This document shows, piece by piece, positions 22,622 to 36,574 of a stretch of DNA of 64,000 nt. The stretch's first letter is position 1. Every line of letters begins with the position of its first letter. Origin of the DNA: Mnemiopsis leidyi (Eukaryota > Ctenophora > Tentaculata > Lobata > Bolinopsidae); the NCBI GenBank assembly GCA_000226015.1, contig JH154988.1, forward strand, positions 429,110-493,109, given 5' to 3'. The position numbers were made by a program, and so were the translations under genes. The notes beneath the pieces were generated by a model. That model made no database searches. It was not told where the DNA came from and saw only the letters and a list, made by a program, of their open reading frames with translations.

Positions 22622-24523
22622 TAGGTTACTTCACTAATATATAGCTTTATAGGAAATGTCTAGCTGACTTCTCGCTTCTTGTGAACTTTTGGACTTAGGA
22701 GATTCTCGAATTTGGGAGATTCCGCGAGATCAGACTATTTTAGGAATTTTTAAATATTTTCAATTTAAGTAGCCATGAAAATAACAAAAATATGTTATAC
22801 CGTTGTCAGTTGTGTGATATGTTAATTTTACATTGCCCGAAATCGTATAAATAAGTATTATACGAAGTCGTTCTTATTAGAAATCAATAGAAATTAAGAG
22901 ATCGAACTATCAAATAATATTCTTGCATGGATTGCGGTTACACTATAGACATTAAAAATGCATCTTCTAGGTTATTAAAAGATAACATTTTAATTATGCA
23001 GCAAGTGTGGGAATTTGTATGTGCTGTTTAGAAGATAATAAATCGCATAATCGTTGTATTTGATCAGTGGATGATTAATCATGGTATATTTGTTTATCAC
23101 AGTATAGATTATTATAACCGTATAGACGTTTTTATAACGTATCGAATTCAGGATATTGATATTAAAATTAAAATTAAATTTATATATTAAAATTAAAATT
23201 TCTATATTTTAGTTTTATAGCTAATTTTCGTTCAAATTTCAGAGCTAGTTTGCTTTTGGCAATAATAAGAAATTGAGATAAAGTTTAAATCTCATATACC
23301 TAAAAGTATTTTAGAATTAAGGTCGATGTACATTAATTTGAGTTACAAATAGGCTAATATTCTATAGCAGTTATAAGGATGAAAAAATAATTACATCAAG
23401 AAAGCTCAAAATTGATTATGACTTATGTGAGATAAGAAAGTTCGAGAACATCAATTCAAAGACAAGACTGCAGCAATAATCGTTATAAGATGTGAAAAGA
23501 AACGAGAATGTAATAATAAACGCATCAGAGAAATTCTAGAAATCTCCAACACATTAGAATGGAATAGCAAAAATATGTAGAAGTTCAAAGTTGGTCACTT
23601 TTGTCACTGAATTTCTAGATCGTTCACCTTAAGACAGCAGCTGATCAGCTCATAAGTTTGTATGCTTCTAACAGTGCTTTCTAGATTAATGCTTGAACTT
23701 CAATTTAAAGTCATTTTTATAAGCTAAAATTGGATGGCTGAACAAGATGTTTATGTTGTAATCGAAATAGTTGAATTTTCGAACCTGGAATAGAATTGGT
23801 TGAATCAAGATTCGGATCATGTAACAGCCAATTTAGACTTGTTAATGAAAATGAACTGTTGGCTTTGAATATAATCAGACATTACCGCAGGAAAGTAAAA
23901 TTTGACATTTCACCGACAACCATGAATCGGAAAATAAACGTTTTCTCGTTAAAATTAGGAACAGGATATCAATTAGCGAGAACAGTCAACAGTCGTCTTC
24001 AGACATAGTCTGTTGTAATAGAGTCCTTGTAATCATAGACCTAACAGTTGGATTGCAAGAAACAAGGGCCCACAACGGTCTATATAAACAAGAACGGTAT
24101 ACACTATACAGCTCAGGTTAAGATGTTACACGCGAGTATATAACAATTATAAATGTGTGTGTGTGGCTGGGCCCGCTACGTTGCCTTGCAGCACGACGCC
24201 CGTCGGCACGTGAGACCACGCGGTCAGTAAAAGCGCCAATCACAGCATATAGAATTGATATAGAATTTAAGGAACCAATCACAGCGCGCCCTGAACGCGC
24301 AACATATACATAATATCGGTGTACGGTACTGCGTGTGACTTACACTCGATCATCGAGGTTGTCTATTATATGTATCGAAGTTGTGTAGTAGGTATAGTGT
24401 GAGGGTTGGAGAAACACCCGACGCGTTGTCCCGTTGGCGGTGCCATTCGTTTCTTAGCTATGTTAATTTCGTTCCTTCGTCCTCCACCCTACCACTGACT
24501 GCAACTATAAGTATGTTCAATCG

Positions 24524-24715
24524 ACACTAGAATCAGTATAATTTCTATACAGAAACTTGCCAATACAGTAATATCTGGATATTTCTCTGTAATTCCCATA
24601 TCTTGTTTGATAAGTTACACTAGAATCAGTATGATTGCTATACAGAGACTTGCCAATACAGTAATATCTGAATAATTCTCTGTTCCCATATCTTGTTTGA
24701 TAAGTTACTACTTAA
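24524..24715. repeat. Tandem duplication of about 96 bp
   Basis: Two adjacent imperfect copies share CACTAGAATCAGTAT, CTTGCCAATACAGTAATATC and CCATATCTTGTTTGATAAG in the same order. Confidence 0.9.
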
Positions 24716-26061
24716 GTCCAGCTCGATGACATGCTAGCAACATGACCTGTACCGCCGATACCTCTATGAGGGTTAATTATAGTTGAACGTCGATGTAAAT
24801 TATTTGATTTACATAATACTCCTAAAATATAAGTTATATTGTTTGAGTTGTAAATATAAGTTGCTACAAAGAGCTAGATGTTTCTGTCCTAGACGGTCAA
24901 CCCATAATTATACAGGATTATAGCAGGATATGTTGGTAGATTTTGTCCAGATTTGGAGTGGATAATTGTTTCATCAGTTTTAAATTTGTTTACTTAATAA
25001 GCAGAATAACACAATAATACAATTGAACAAAATCAACCATGCATTAATTTGTTGATAAAGTCTGCACTCTGGTCATTATTACGATATTTCATTGTGACCA
25101 CAACTTTTAAGAATATTTTCACACGTCTTGCCCCGTGGTCATTAACATCAAACATCTAAATGACATAGGCACATTGCAAACTAAACTGTCATAACGGTTT
25201 TCTACGCCATCAAAAACTATATGGCCATGGCTGATTGGATATATTAGTTAACCTTTTGTAACCTTTGTGAAAGCCAGATCAAGATGAATGTTTCACTTAT
25301 CGTATGAAAACGTCTCGTGTGACGGCACTGCCGGTTGTGAATGTCGCATTATCATGATTATGATTATTGCAACGCAGCTGTGAAGATCTCGATGCCTCAG
25401 CGTGTTTCTCAGATATGCTCATTTCTTTACTAAAATTTGATTTCTTCCTCTCCTATTTGTAGTTCGACGATGCGTGGTCACTATAATGCGTTATCGTATT
25501 GTTGTTCTGTTTCCTACTTATTACTTCAACTTTCATCTAAATTCTTCATTTGTAATTTGCTGCAGTAATGAAAATCTAACAGTAATTCGACGTAATCCAC
25601 TGTAATTTGCTCCAGTAAGGCATGTAATATGTGATAGTAATTTGGTATAATACTTTTCAGACTCCAATAAGTTTGCACCCTTTGAAGTTACTGTTATTTT
25701 GTTGACTTTCTCGCACACTTTCCTCTTTATAAAGGACTGTGAGTGTGTATAATGTACAATGTACAATGCACACTGTTCATGGTATATTGTTCAAAGTACA
25801 TAGTGTACACTGATAGTGTGTATAGTTATACATGTTTTGTTGTATCTTTGTCATATCCTGTTGTCTTTTGATCGTTTGAATTATATTTGATTGTGCAATT
25901 TTACTACATCCGCAAATCACAATACACATGAATAATGCTCATCGGGCCTTGATCGAATACTACCTTAGAATTGGAATTTAAGCGTTTGTGATATTCGCTT
26001 CAATCAATAATATCTAGTATTAAGCATTATTTGGTATTAGTCATTAGTTCTGCTATCGACG

Positions 26062-26258
26062 ACTACTGCTATTTATACTATACTACTATACTACTGCTAT
26101 TTATACTATACTACTATACTACTGCTATTTATACTATACTACTATACTACTGCTATTTATACTATACTACTATACTACTGCTATTTATACTATACTACTA
26201 TACTACTGCTATTTATACTATACTGCTATCGACGAGTACTGCTATTTATACTATACTG
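26062..26258. repeat. 28-bp minisatellite
   Basis: About seven copies; the unit contains CTGCTATTTATACTATACTA followed by CTATACTA. The open frame across it is a consequence of the repeat. Confidence 0.95.
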
Positions 26259-26685
26259 GCATACTGCCAAGATTTTAAACACTTTACATCGGTGCGCTCA
26301 AATAATTGACTAAAGTTCAAAAATTTGACCAACCTGTATAAAACTTGTACGTCTTTTCTAGCTGGACCGTGATGACAGCTGTCAATTTTGGGTTTAAATT
26401 TAAACAAACAAATTCTCTCCCTTTTCTCTGCCGTACGAATATCTACGCGGGTATACGAATATCTAAGCGAGTATACTCGAGTGTACGCGAGTATACGCGA
26501 GTAAACTGCAGTCCATGACGGTCCTGTCGTTCAATCTATGTTGTCCTTATACGCAGTTCTACAAAATTTTTCTGACAATCCATGATGAAGTTTTGACAGT
26601 AATGCAGTCGGTATAAATGCCACGAAAACGACACTTCTCTTACGATCATCCTCTTAGATTTTTGTGTCTTACCGGAATTTGTTCT

Positions 26686-26945
26686 AAGCTGGTCTAAGCT
26701 GGTCTAAGTTGGTCTAAGCTGGTCTAAGCTGGTCTAAGCTGGTCTAAGCTGCTCTAAGTTGGTCTAAGCTGGTCTAAGTTGGTCTAAGCTGGTCTAAGCT
26801 TGTCTAAGCTGGTCTAAGTTGGTCTAAGCTGGTCTAAGTTGGTCTAAGCTGGTCTAAGCTGGTCTAAGCTGGTCTAAGCTTGTCTAAGTTGGTCTAAGTT
26901 GGTCTAAGCTGATGTAAGTTGGTCGGAGTTATCTAAGCTTGTTAA
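26686..26945. repeat. 10-bp minisatellite
   Basis: About 25 copies of GGTCTAAGCT with GGTCTAAGTT and TGTCTAAGCT variants. AGCT-containing, non-coding context. Confidence 0.97.
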
Positions 26946-29900
26946 ACTATTCTGTACTTTTTCAATAATACATTTATTATCTGAGTCGGGACCGGGATAA
27001 TGTGGCTGATTTTGAACACTTTCGCCTTATTTTTCCGGAAATTGCTAAATGCTTACCCGCGGAAATAATACCGAGTAAGGTATTTGTTAAATATTGAATT
27101 TTTATCCGGTCTTCACTACTTATACATTTCCACGTATTTGGAAATAGGTGAAAACGGTTTAGTTTCAATCGATTTTTGTTTTGTGTCACAATATACGATT
27201 AAACTTGCTTCAAGACTGCTGAGTTCCGGTCACTAAGAATATACTGGTTGTTCAATTTTCAGGATTAATTTCAGAAGATATCAAATTAATCAACCCTCTG
27301 AACACGGCCTGAAGAGATGAGAGTGGTCCAAGTTGTTTTCGTAGGTAGAACATAATTTTGTTTACACCGTCTCTCACAGCATGAACATCTTTATCTTCAT
27401 CTTCATTTTTAAAATATATAATCATTTAATTGTCGTCATTAAATCGTGGTTATTTTACTATATGGGTGTAGTCAGTTTCCTGAACAATTTACTGTTGTCC
27501 TTGTGAGCTCATTAGCTAATCATGCTGTTTAGGGAAAGTTAGATAGTTCGATTTAATGTAGCGGAAATGTATTAGAAAAAAGATGTCGGATGATAACCAT
27601 CGCGACAGCGGTAAAACCTAATGACATCGATATTATGTAAATATATGTTGTCAAATTGGTCTTTTCATTTTTAATGAATGTTCCAGTTTGCCTGCTCGTT
27701 GTGCAATAGCCGATCCTGTCAAGTATATACATCTGATGTTACTCTTGTCAAGCCTACACATCTGATTTTAAGGAGAAGGGCGCTAAACTTTTCACTGAGC
27801 AGCTTACATCTATGTGTCCGCCTAATTCTTTAATATAACTCGTTTAAATCTGTTTATTAAACCTCATTAATATTAATCAAAAAATTAAAGCAATAATTTT
27901 ACAACAAAACTTAACAGTTTTAGATCCTTCAGTTCAGATGGCGTATCAATTTTGACTGCGTTGTGTTCATCAAGTGTTGGTAACTAAAATACCCGTAGCA
28001 TGTCTCACAGATGTAGATAGTAAGTATCGTCTTATCATTTTCTGATTATACTAAAATTTTAGGTACCTGTCGTTTTCACTCAGATTCAATAAAAAATACC
28101 TCTTCTCCATTTAGAATGTTTTATTCATGGTTAATTAGTAGTCAGTTATTCGCCTAGAAGGGGAGGGGGTCTCATAAATCGAGATTTTACTCGTTTTTAA
28201 TAAATCAATTGATAACTGATAATCGCATCTAAGTTAGACTGTGTTTTGATGAGTTTGAGACGAAGTATCAATATCAACAAGATCATGATCGTTAAACCTA
28301 GCTGCTATACCAGTAATACAGGTGTAAACAGTAAACAGTAAATTTTCATTCTTCCTAGCTGGAACAATTCAATTATATTGCATGTTTTCCATAGTGAAGT
28401 GTTAAAATAGGGCGCCAATTTTGTGTCAATAATTGAAACCGTACAGCTGCTGGGTGAACGATGTTGAACGGCATGCTGATGTGTACCTATAGGTAAAACT
28501 TTTGTTGCCCACTTCCGAATGTAAACAGAAGAATTCAGTTGCTTTCGGGGGACTTGCGCAAAACTTCTCTCGGAATGCATTGACATTTATAATCGACTTT
28601 AGCTATTTTTATACTTTATCGCTTTCCTTGTGTTGTAGTTGCTAAGTTGAATGTGCTCATAGAACCTGCTGCTAGAGAAGCGAATTCAAATTGGGAAGTG
28701 AAATTCTTGACAATAACAGAATAGAGGTGAGCTGGGAATGCTTGATTTACAGAAATTTTCGATCTTGAACATTCTGAATAACCATGTGCAGGTTCATCTC
28801 TCGGTAGACCAGCATGTTAAACAGTAGTCAGTGCTGACCTGGACTTGGGAAATTTGTATTTTGCGCTTTAGGGGTCTTAAATTTGATCTTTTGATCAGCT
28901 GGTGATCAGTACAACGCAAACACAAACTTGCTATAGAAAATTTCTGGAAGATACCGTCAGTATAATAAGTCATCCAAACTATTCCATTGTTTTAATGAAG
29001 GAGTATTTGAGAGTGTACATGCTGCTTAAGAACAAATTGATTTGACAATTCTGTTCGGTTTTCTATTTCTTTATTTCAGTTCACAATAGTGCCAAAATTT
29101 TTGGCTACATTTAGCTGATTAGCTCTTCTGAAGCACCTCAGATATCAATATAAGTATATAGCCCACTAATTAAATATATAGACTAATATAATACTATAAT
29201 ACCTTACATAGACACGAATCCTCGTTTTACCGTCCAAGTTTATGAAACTTACATATTGACGATTGTTTGATTTTACAGCGTGACCAGGTCGATGTCAAAC
29301 ATTGTAACAATTCTACTTACTCCGGAATAATTACTCAATTTACGAACATTGTGCATTTCCGGTTACTTCAGCCAAACTTTTGTTTCAAGGCAAACTTATT
29401 TCTACGTTGAATGTAGATGGCTTCAGGCTGTATAAGTGTATAGAACACGAAGTACTCCACCACTAGTTTACAAGTTTCTCTTGGAAGGAGTCCAACACCT
29501 GAATCTACGGAAGCTATAATACTTGACAGTATTAAATCTGAGTCCTGGCTATAATAGGCCTCGTCTTAGTAAAAGACTTTTGTACGACCTTGGTATCTGT
29601 CAACACAATGGCTCAATACTTTGTCAGCCGCTTGTAAGTGTTTTCACTTTCACACTCATTCTTTATCCGGCTCTTGTTGTTTTGCAGTTTTGTGTAAATG
29701 AGTAGTCCGCATACTTGAGGGTATACGATTGGAGAAGCTAACTACTGGATTGGATTACTGAGTTGTCTATGTAGGTTTAACGGTAATACAGGAATTATAC
29801 ATACCTATACCATTCCACTATCGTCATTTAGCATTCCGTAGTTCGTTCCTTTATCATTTGATCTTTGTAAGTTTGTAAGTTTGTCCGGTTTTGTGTTGTC

Positions 29901-30532
29901 CGACTATCCCTCAAAAAGTCAGCTTAAGAATAAAAGTTTCGATTTGAGATACTTTAATGAAGTCAAAATATATTAGAAGAGTTAATTAAAGAATTGAGGT
30001 CACTGTAGTTTAAACTGATTGTAGTACAAGTAACAAATTTTTAATCATTGACATTTTAACAATCAAGAGTACCTAACTTGATTTAGAAGATTCTCGAACT
30101 TAAAAGAGTACTTAGCTTGCACAATTTAAGTTAGCTTGTCTCGTTAAGAAGTTGTTTGTTGTACCCTCCTGCAATAGCAGTTCTCCACTCCTATCAGTCT
30201 GTCAATGCTTTTATATAAACTATATTATAAGTATATAAGTTGCTTACCTATCGTTAGGTCTACTTCAGAACTTATCTTTAAGTCTTCTTCAGAACTTCTC
30301 ATTATTTGGTTAAGTTTACTTCAGAACCTTGACTTAGTTTAACTCTGGTACGATTATAGGATTATCACTCCATCGATAGCAAATAAGCTAATAGATATTC
30401 AGCTGCAGGAATAACTAGCACCAGTATGATTAATATTCAATATCGCTACCTTGTCGGGTGCTAATTGGATGTGGGTGAAGTGATTAAGCTGTCAACAAGG
30501 TGACAGGATTGTAGGCGATATGACCAATCCAG

Positions 30533-30590
30533 TTTTGTGCACCTGTTAAATGTTTTGTGCACGTGCTACATGTTTTGTGCACGTGTAAGC
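30533..30590. repeat. Three copies of a 20-bp unit containing GTGCAC(G/C)TG
   Basis: TGTTTTGTGCACGTGCTACA-type unit repeated three times; two copies carry a CACGTG E-box. Confidence 0.8.
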
Positions 30591-31777
30591 TGTATAAGCA
30601 CCAATTTTGCAGCTCTAGCAGTTCAGAAGTGGAATTTGTACAGTTTACCCCGAACGTACCAAGTTAGCTATGATAGTGTATCAAACCGTGTCTCTAGTAA
30701 CTACATTTCCCAGTTTCTTGTAGACTAATAACTTATTAAACTAGTCCATGCAGTGTACTTATATATAGTTCGTTGTACATTGTGTATAGTGTTTGGCGGT
30801 TTTAGCAAACAGAAGTTATTGAATTATCAGTCATTAGCAATCACTTTTATCATGGCATCGTTCTTTGCCGATGATAATTTCTGTAATTGTCTTGTAACGC
30901 TGGAAGATTACACGGCATGACTTTGGCTCTGTTCGACATCTGTGTTCGCCACAGTTGTGTTCTTTAGTATACTGGAAATTCGGTAATGTAGTTTGAGACC
31001 GTCCAGACTTATAATCACTATAATTAGTTATAATAACCACTATAATTAGTTAAAATAACTATAAGTAGTTGATTATAACTTCATATTTCTCCCATCGTTC
31101 AATTTTTAAGACACATCGGCTCTAATGGAACGAAGATATTTTGATTGAAGTTTTATGGTTCTTCTCGGCTTAACTGTTGACAAATGCGACAGGGAATAAC
31201 CATGAAAATAGTGGCCCAGGCACACTTCCGTTTAATTTTGTACAATTCTCTAAGCCTGATGGCAGTTTCGAACTTACCCGGTACATTATAATTAATTAAC
31301 ATGGTTCGTTGCTTGGCTCGTTTTACTTCTGGTTAATTATTCAGCGGTCGTGCACTTTTTGCTTCTTTGAGATTGTTACGTCTGCATTGCATTTTCTAAA
31401 TTGAATCATAATTGTTCGTCATTTTGTTCGTGAATATTCAAAGCCTTATAGTTATTTGGAATCCAAATAAGCGGCATGTTGCTGAACAGATGTTTTCTGT
31501 AAGTAATACTATTTATATTTTCCTTTTGTAAATTGTTCTGAAACATTATTAAACAGCTTTATATATGTAATATCTATTAATTTTATCGTGGAACTTGAAT
31601 ATCATTTCCAAAGTTGAATAAATATTTGTGTAATGCTTACACACTGAGGTAAGATTTATTAAACCGAAATTTTAATTTGAGTAGAATTGTTAGAAAATGA
31701 TAGAGTGGAATTAATGGCTAGTTATCTGTTGCCTATACATTTTTTCATATTTTGAAGAAGAAGTCTGGAGCATCACA

Positions 31778-31826
31778 AAGTATAAAGCATAATTTTGTAT
31801 AAAATATAAAATTGTGCTTTATACTT
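31778..31826. repeat. AT-rich inverted repeat (hairpin)
   Basis: AAGTATAAAGCATAATTTT pairs with AAAATTGTGCTTTATACTT with one mismatch and a short loop. No protein or element context. Confidence 0.7.
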
Positions 31827-33712
31827 TTTCTTGGGGCATGGTATATCGGGGATTTTACTCTAATTTGTTGTGTGTGATACATAGTTCATATCATTTTCAT
31901 CTTTGCATATATTCCGCAAAAAATTAAATTTCATTTACTTATTGAGCAGCCGCTATAACATTCGAGAACTCACATAAGTCTTCAACTTGAATTTTACTTG
32001 CTATTTTCGTATTTTCTCTGCCTTAAATAATTTATGCGCCTTCGCCGCCCACAGTGCTTTAATCTTTTGATGCAATCCCGCAAAGAATCCATCATACATA
32101 TTCCATACTTTTTATAAACTATCGTTTTGAAGCTTTACATTCCAATATACTCGTTAAGTGGTTGCCTACACAGCACTAGATACACTGTCACATATAACTT
32201 GCCATACAAACGGACGATATCAGGCGCTAAAGAGCTGGGGTAAATTCTTCCTAACAATGACTATGACTCCTGATAGACACACAATGACAGACAGACAGGA
32301 ATACCTGCCTGCTACACTGGGTTGTAGCAGCGTCTGTCTGTACCTACTCTCATAGCTCGTACACTTGTGTGTTAATAATTAGCTGAGTGAAGGTTGCCAG
32401 CTGCACTCCAATGTATGTGTTGTGTACAGTATAATATATGTTGATATGTCCAGTCATCATGAGCTTCATTTCATTTGTTTGTTTGCACTAATTTGTTCGT
32501 GCCAATAACAAGCGCTCTGCTCCAGTTTGAGGCGTATCTTTCTTTCCTGTATCTTTCTTCTTTCCGGCTGATTGCTTGTTCTGATTGCTTGTTACTTTGT
32601 TTTATAGAATATATCTATCTATCTAAATATCTCACAACGAGGGTAGCGCACTGCTAACCTAGCTTATTTAGCCGAACTGACTTACTTAGCTTAGTTAGCC
32701 GAACTAACTTAGGTAGCTTAGTTAGCCTGGTTTAGTAAGTCAAACTTGGTAGCCGGCTCTGGTATTAAAGCCTTTATAAGCCTCGCTTTTGTCCTACCCG
32801 TGAAGCAACGGAATCTTTGATTACTTAATCGTGCTTAATTTCGCGAAGTTCTACAGTGCGATGTTATCATGACAGACGTTTAAATTCTTTTAAGCGATCA
32901 TATTTAAAAATGAAAACAGAACGAATATTAAGAACTTGTGAATTTCTTCAAATAGACTGAAAGTGCAATCTATATTCAGTACAATCGATATAGTCAGTAC
33001 ACTCAATGTGTTTCGTACACAATATACTCAGTGTACAGTGTACATAGTCTACTCAATGTATATTGTGCACAGTGTAACTGGAGTGCTTTCCCATTTCCAC
33101 AGTAGAGCTATAACCTGTCATGTAGCTAATGTAGCTAAGGTATACAATGTAGCTAAAATGCTACACAGTGTCACTGCTCCGCGTGTCTCTCCCTAACTAC
33201 GTAACACACAAAACTTAAACCATTATCCCTTTAACAGCTCTCTGTTCACACGAAGCCGCCTTGCTCTGTAACCAGTCCTTATAACTACATCCAGGTTCTC
33301 CGTGCAATGCTCCTCCTTTACTTTACCCTCTCGGTCCTGGTTTACTAAAAAATTGTCCATTTTTTTGTATCGTCATGGTTTCCGCTTTTTGAGTGTTTGG
33401 CTTCTTTGGATTTTGGAGAGAAGGTATTTATCATGTTGAGACTTCATAGACTTCTTATTACAGTTTCAGTTAGGAACTTTGTTCGTCCCCTTTATCGATT
33501 TGAATAGTATAAAATTTAGTCTAAAGTTAGAAAGTCGTGTCATACATGGCGGCCCTGATACTCAAGGTGTTAAAATGCGAACTATAGGACTCCTTAGTAA
33601 ATATTCCCTCACATATTAAAAGCGTCGCTAAACTATACTTATCAAGCAACGGCCCCCTCCCTTAATGGTCTGTAGATTTAACAAACGTAACTTTGTTTCT
33701 TTCAGCCCGGCT

Positions 33713-36574
33713 ATGGGGGATCCGCGAGCCCCGATGGTGCTGTTTGCAGGACAGAGTCACCCATCTCTTGCTGAGGACATTGCTGGGTAGGTGTACCCCA
33801 CTTCCACTCTATACTTCCACACTTCACTTCCACACTTCACTTCCACACTTCACTTCCACTCTATACTTCCACACTTCACTTCCACACTTCACTTCCACAC
33901 TTCACTTCCCACATTTCACTTCCACATTTCACTTTCGCACTTCACTTCCACACTTCACTTCCACACTTCACTTTCACAGTTCACTTCCACACTTCACTTC
34001 CACACTTCACTTCCACACTTCACTTCCACACTGCACTTCTACACTGCACTTCCACACTTCACTTCCACACTTTAATTCCACACTGCACTTCCACACTGCA
34101 CTTCCACACTTCACTTCCACACTTCACTTGATCTATTATAAGTTTATTTCTTAGTTCATTTCCGCGAAAATGTTGCTTAGTTGATAATCAACCTATTTTA
34201 ACCGACTGTAGAGAAGTAAGAGAACCTCCAACTCTGCACGTTTCAGACACGTGGGTGTGAAGCTAGGAGACATCCTGGTACACAACCTGTCCTCCACGGA
34301 GACGGAAGTAAAGCTGCAGGAGAGTATCCGGGGCAAGGAGGTCTTCATCATCCAGAGCGGCTCCAAGAGGGTGAACAACGACGTGTTCGAGCTTCTCACC
34401 ATGGTCTACGCTTGCAAAACTTCATCCGCTCGTAAAATTGTTGGTTTGTCTAATTTAGATCTTTCTTGTTCCAATTTAAATTGTATGTATGATTATCCTG
34501 ATTTTTTCACTTGGTATTTATTCAAGTTCAAGTTGAATCATTCTTTGTGCAGATTAAAGTGTTACCCCGACACTCAGTAGTTAACCAGCAATAAATATCA
34601 CTATTTCAGCTGTGATTCCATATCTACCCTACTCGAAACAATGTAGAATGAGAAGGAGAGCATGCATCACGTCAAAGCTACTCGCTAAACTTATGTGTAA
34701 TGCAGGTATTATCAGTCACAGCTTGCTACACATTTTCTTCTATTTTTCTACAGAATTTATTTAAAAGTTGTTGACTCGCTTAAAAAAGAAAAGGTTTTAT
34801 TTCTTACAAGCTGATATTCTGGCATTTCGCCCTATAGCGAGAAATCCAACACTCAGGCATAAATCATCTCATAACGATGGATCTACATCAAAGGGAAATA
34901 CATGGGTTTTTTGATTGCTCGGTTGACAACCTCCGATCTTCACCTTTTCTTCTGCAGGTAAAGATTGTCTTTATCAATTTTGTATTTGTCAATAAGGTTT
35001 GGATTCATATCAAATCTGTCCGCTGGTAAAACTTAATTTTTGTGAGAATATTATATTGTTAACATTACGCAATTATTTGAAAATGAACTCTCGACCAAAC
35101 TGTCACACTTCTCGACCAAACTGTCACACTTCTCCACCAAACTGTCACACTTCTCCACCAAACTGTCACACTTCTCGACCAAACTGTCACACTTCTCGAC
35201 CAAACTGTCACACTTCTCCACCAAACTGTCACACTTCTCCACCAAACTGTCACACTTCTCCACCAAACTGTCACACTTCTCTACCAAACTGTCACACTTC
35301 CCCTCCCCAGTACATCCTGGACAACATCCCCAACTACAGGGAATGTGTGATGGTAGCCAAACACCCCAGCTCTACTCGCCGGGTCTCCAGCTACGCTGAA
35401 CGACTCAGAGTTAACTTTGCTGTTGTTCACGGAGAACTCAAGGAGGAAGAGGAGGTTTGTTGTTAGGAACTGATCAACAGTTTGTAGTACAACTCGTTTT
35501 TGTGGAGGGATTACAGTTTTACATGGGACTTAGATTTTCGAAAATGAAAAATCTGGAGAAGGGTTTATTCTACTTAAATACACTTTAAGTAATACACTTT
35601 AAATACACTTTAAATACACTTTAAGTAATACACTTTAAATACACTTTAAATACACTTTAAATACACTTTAAGTAATCCTACCGCTTCATAATCCTATTCT
35701 CCAAAGTTAACTTCCAACAGAGAGAAGTGGACGGAAGGACGTCCCCTCCTCCCACCCCTATACAGATCGGTAATGGTACTTTACCCATTGTCGCCCCGGC
35801 AACCTTCGCTTGTAGCTTCCCGACACCCATCCCTCGGTATCAGCAGAAAATCAAACCTTCTCTCTCCCTTGTAGGATCTGTTAAGGGCAAGGTATCTGAG
35901 TATTTTACCAGTGGATTATGTGTTTACCAACAGGGGGTTAGATTGTCTCGTTACAATACGCGACTAGCAAGTAGCTATGTATACTTCTGAATGAGAATTT
36001 GAGAATCGTAATTGAATAATGATTAAGAACAAGAAAACCGAGTTTATATTTCTACCAGATAGCAATAATGCTGGACGACATTATAGACGACATAGAACCA
36101 TGGTGTCTGCTAGCTGGATTCCTGAAGGAGCAAGGAGCTCAGAAAGTCTACGCCATGGCACCCCACGGTATTTTATCTGGCAATGCTCTGGAGCTGATTA
36201 ACTCTTCTTCTAGTCTGGACCAAGTTGTTATTACCAACACGGGTGAGTGGTGGACGGAATGAATTTGCTGATATTTAAATGCCTTAAGTTTGGCCAAAAA
36301 TACACTTAGAAATTAATTAATCCATTTATTTAGCAAAAACCGCTGTAATTAATTCTGCCTTTTGGCGGCAAGTTTTTATTGGATAGCATCAATCAAGTAA
36401 AACATAAAGATTCAGTTCCTCTATCTAACACTTTCAGTTCCTCTATCAAACGGACTGGCAATAAGCCCGAAGATTCACGTGGTGGATGTCAGTAAAATGT
36501 TTGCGGAGGCAATCAGACGTATTCACAACGGGGAGAGTATGTCAGCACTGTTCACTAATATCACCGAGGATTGA
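33713..36574 (+). CDS. PRPSAP: Phosphoribosyl pyrophosphate synthetase-associated protein (PRPSAP-like), complete
   Basis: Eight exons: 33713-33786, 34247-34443, 34610-34705, 34857-34957, 35311-35454, 35721-35891, 36059-36242, 36438-36574. They join in frame to 367 residues and TGA. The N-terminal half reads [38 protein letters not shown] and [14 protein letters not shown]. The C-terminal half reads [21 protein letters not shown] and ends [18 protein letters not shown](K/R)EI and the insertion between the HGE segment and the GK-IAI strand distinguish PRPSAP from catalytic PRPP synthetases. The family binds PRPS in the cytosol and modulates PRPP supply for purine, pyrimidine and NAD synthesis; it is considered non-catalytic. 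An acceptor lies seven bases before the ATG, so a leader exon exists upstream. Introns 1, 4 and 5 carry minisatellites. Candidate poly(A) signals are at 37273 and 37541. Confidence 0.93.
33792..34125. repeat. PRPSAP: 13-bp minisatellite in PRPSAP intron 1
   Basis: About 25 copies of ACACTTCACTTCC with small variants. It starts only a few bases after the exon 1 donor. The long Thr/His/Phe-rich open frames across it are artefacts. Confidence 0.96.
35087..35303. repeat. PRPSAP: 21-bp minisatellite in PRPSAP intron 4, ending at the exon 5 acceptor
   Basis: Ten copies of a unit containing GACCAAACTGTCACACTT, alternating CTCG and CTCC. The last copy grades into CCCCTCCCCAG, the exon 5 acceptor at 35310. 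Confidence 0.96.
35575..35677. repeat. PRPSAP: A/T-rich short tandem repeat in PRPSAP intron 5
   Basis: Repeats of AATACACTTTAA with an extra GT in some copies. Confidence 0.9.

Larger units (their letters stand above)
22622..33712. other. 11-kb stretch without a recognised gene
   Basis: I read both strands and found no exon chain I could support. Contents: a possible promoter-like block at 24200-24420 with two CCAATCACA sites; tandem duplications and minisatellites listed separately; and many A/T-rich blocks. AATAAA at 23037-23042 is a candidate poly(A) signal for the upstream gene. Regulatory DNA, a noncoding transcript or single small exons cannot be excluded. Confidence 0.35.

Noticed and set aside
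24010-24480. Possible solo LTR
   Set aside because: GC-rich and promoter-like with CCAAT boxes, but no paired TG...CA ends, primer-binding site or target duplication could be shown.
33693-34154. Open frame rich in Thr, His and Phe
   Set aside because: It is a translation of the 13-bp minisatellite in PRPSAP intron 1; all three frames are open because the repeat lacks stops.
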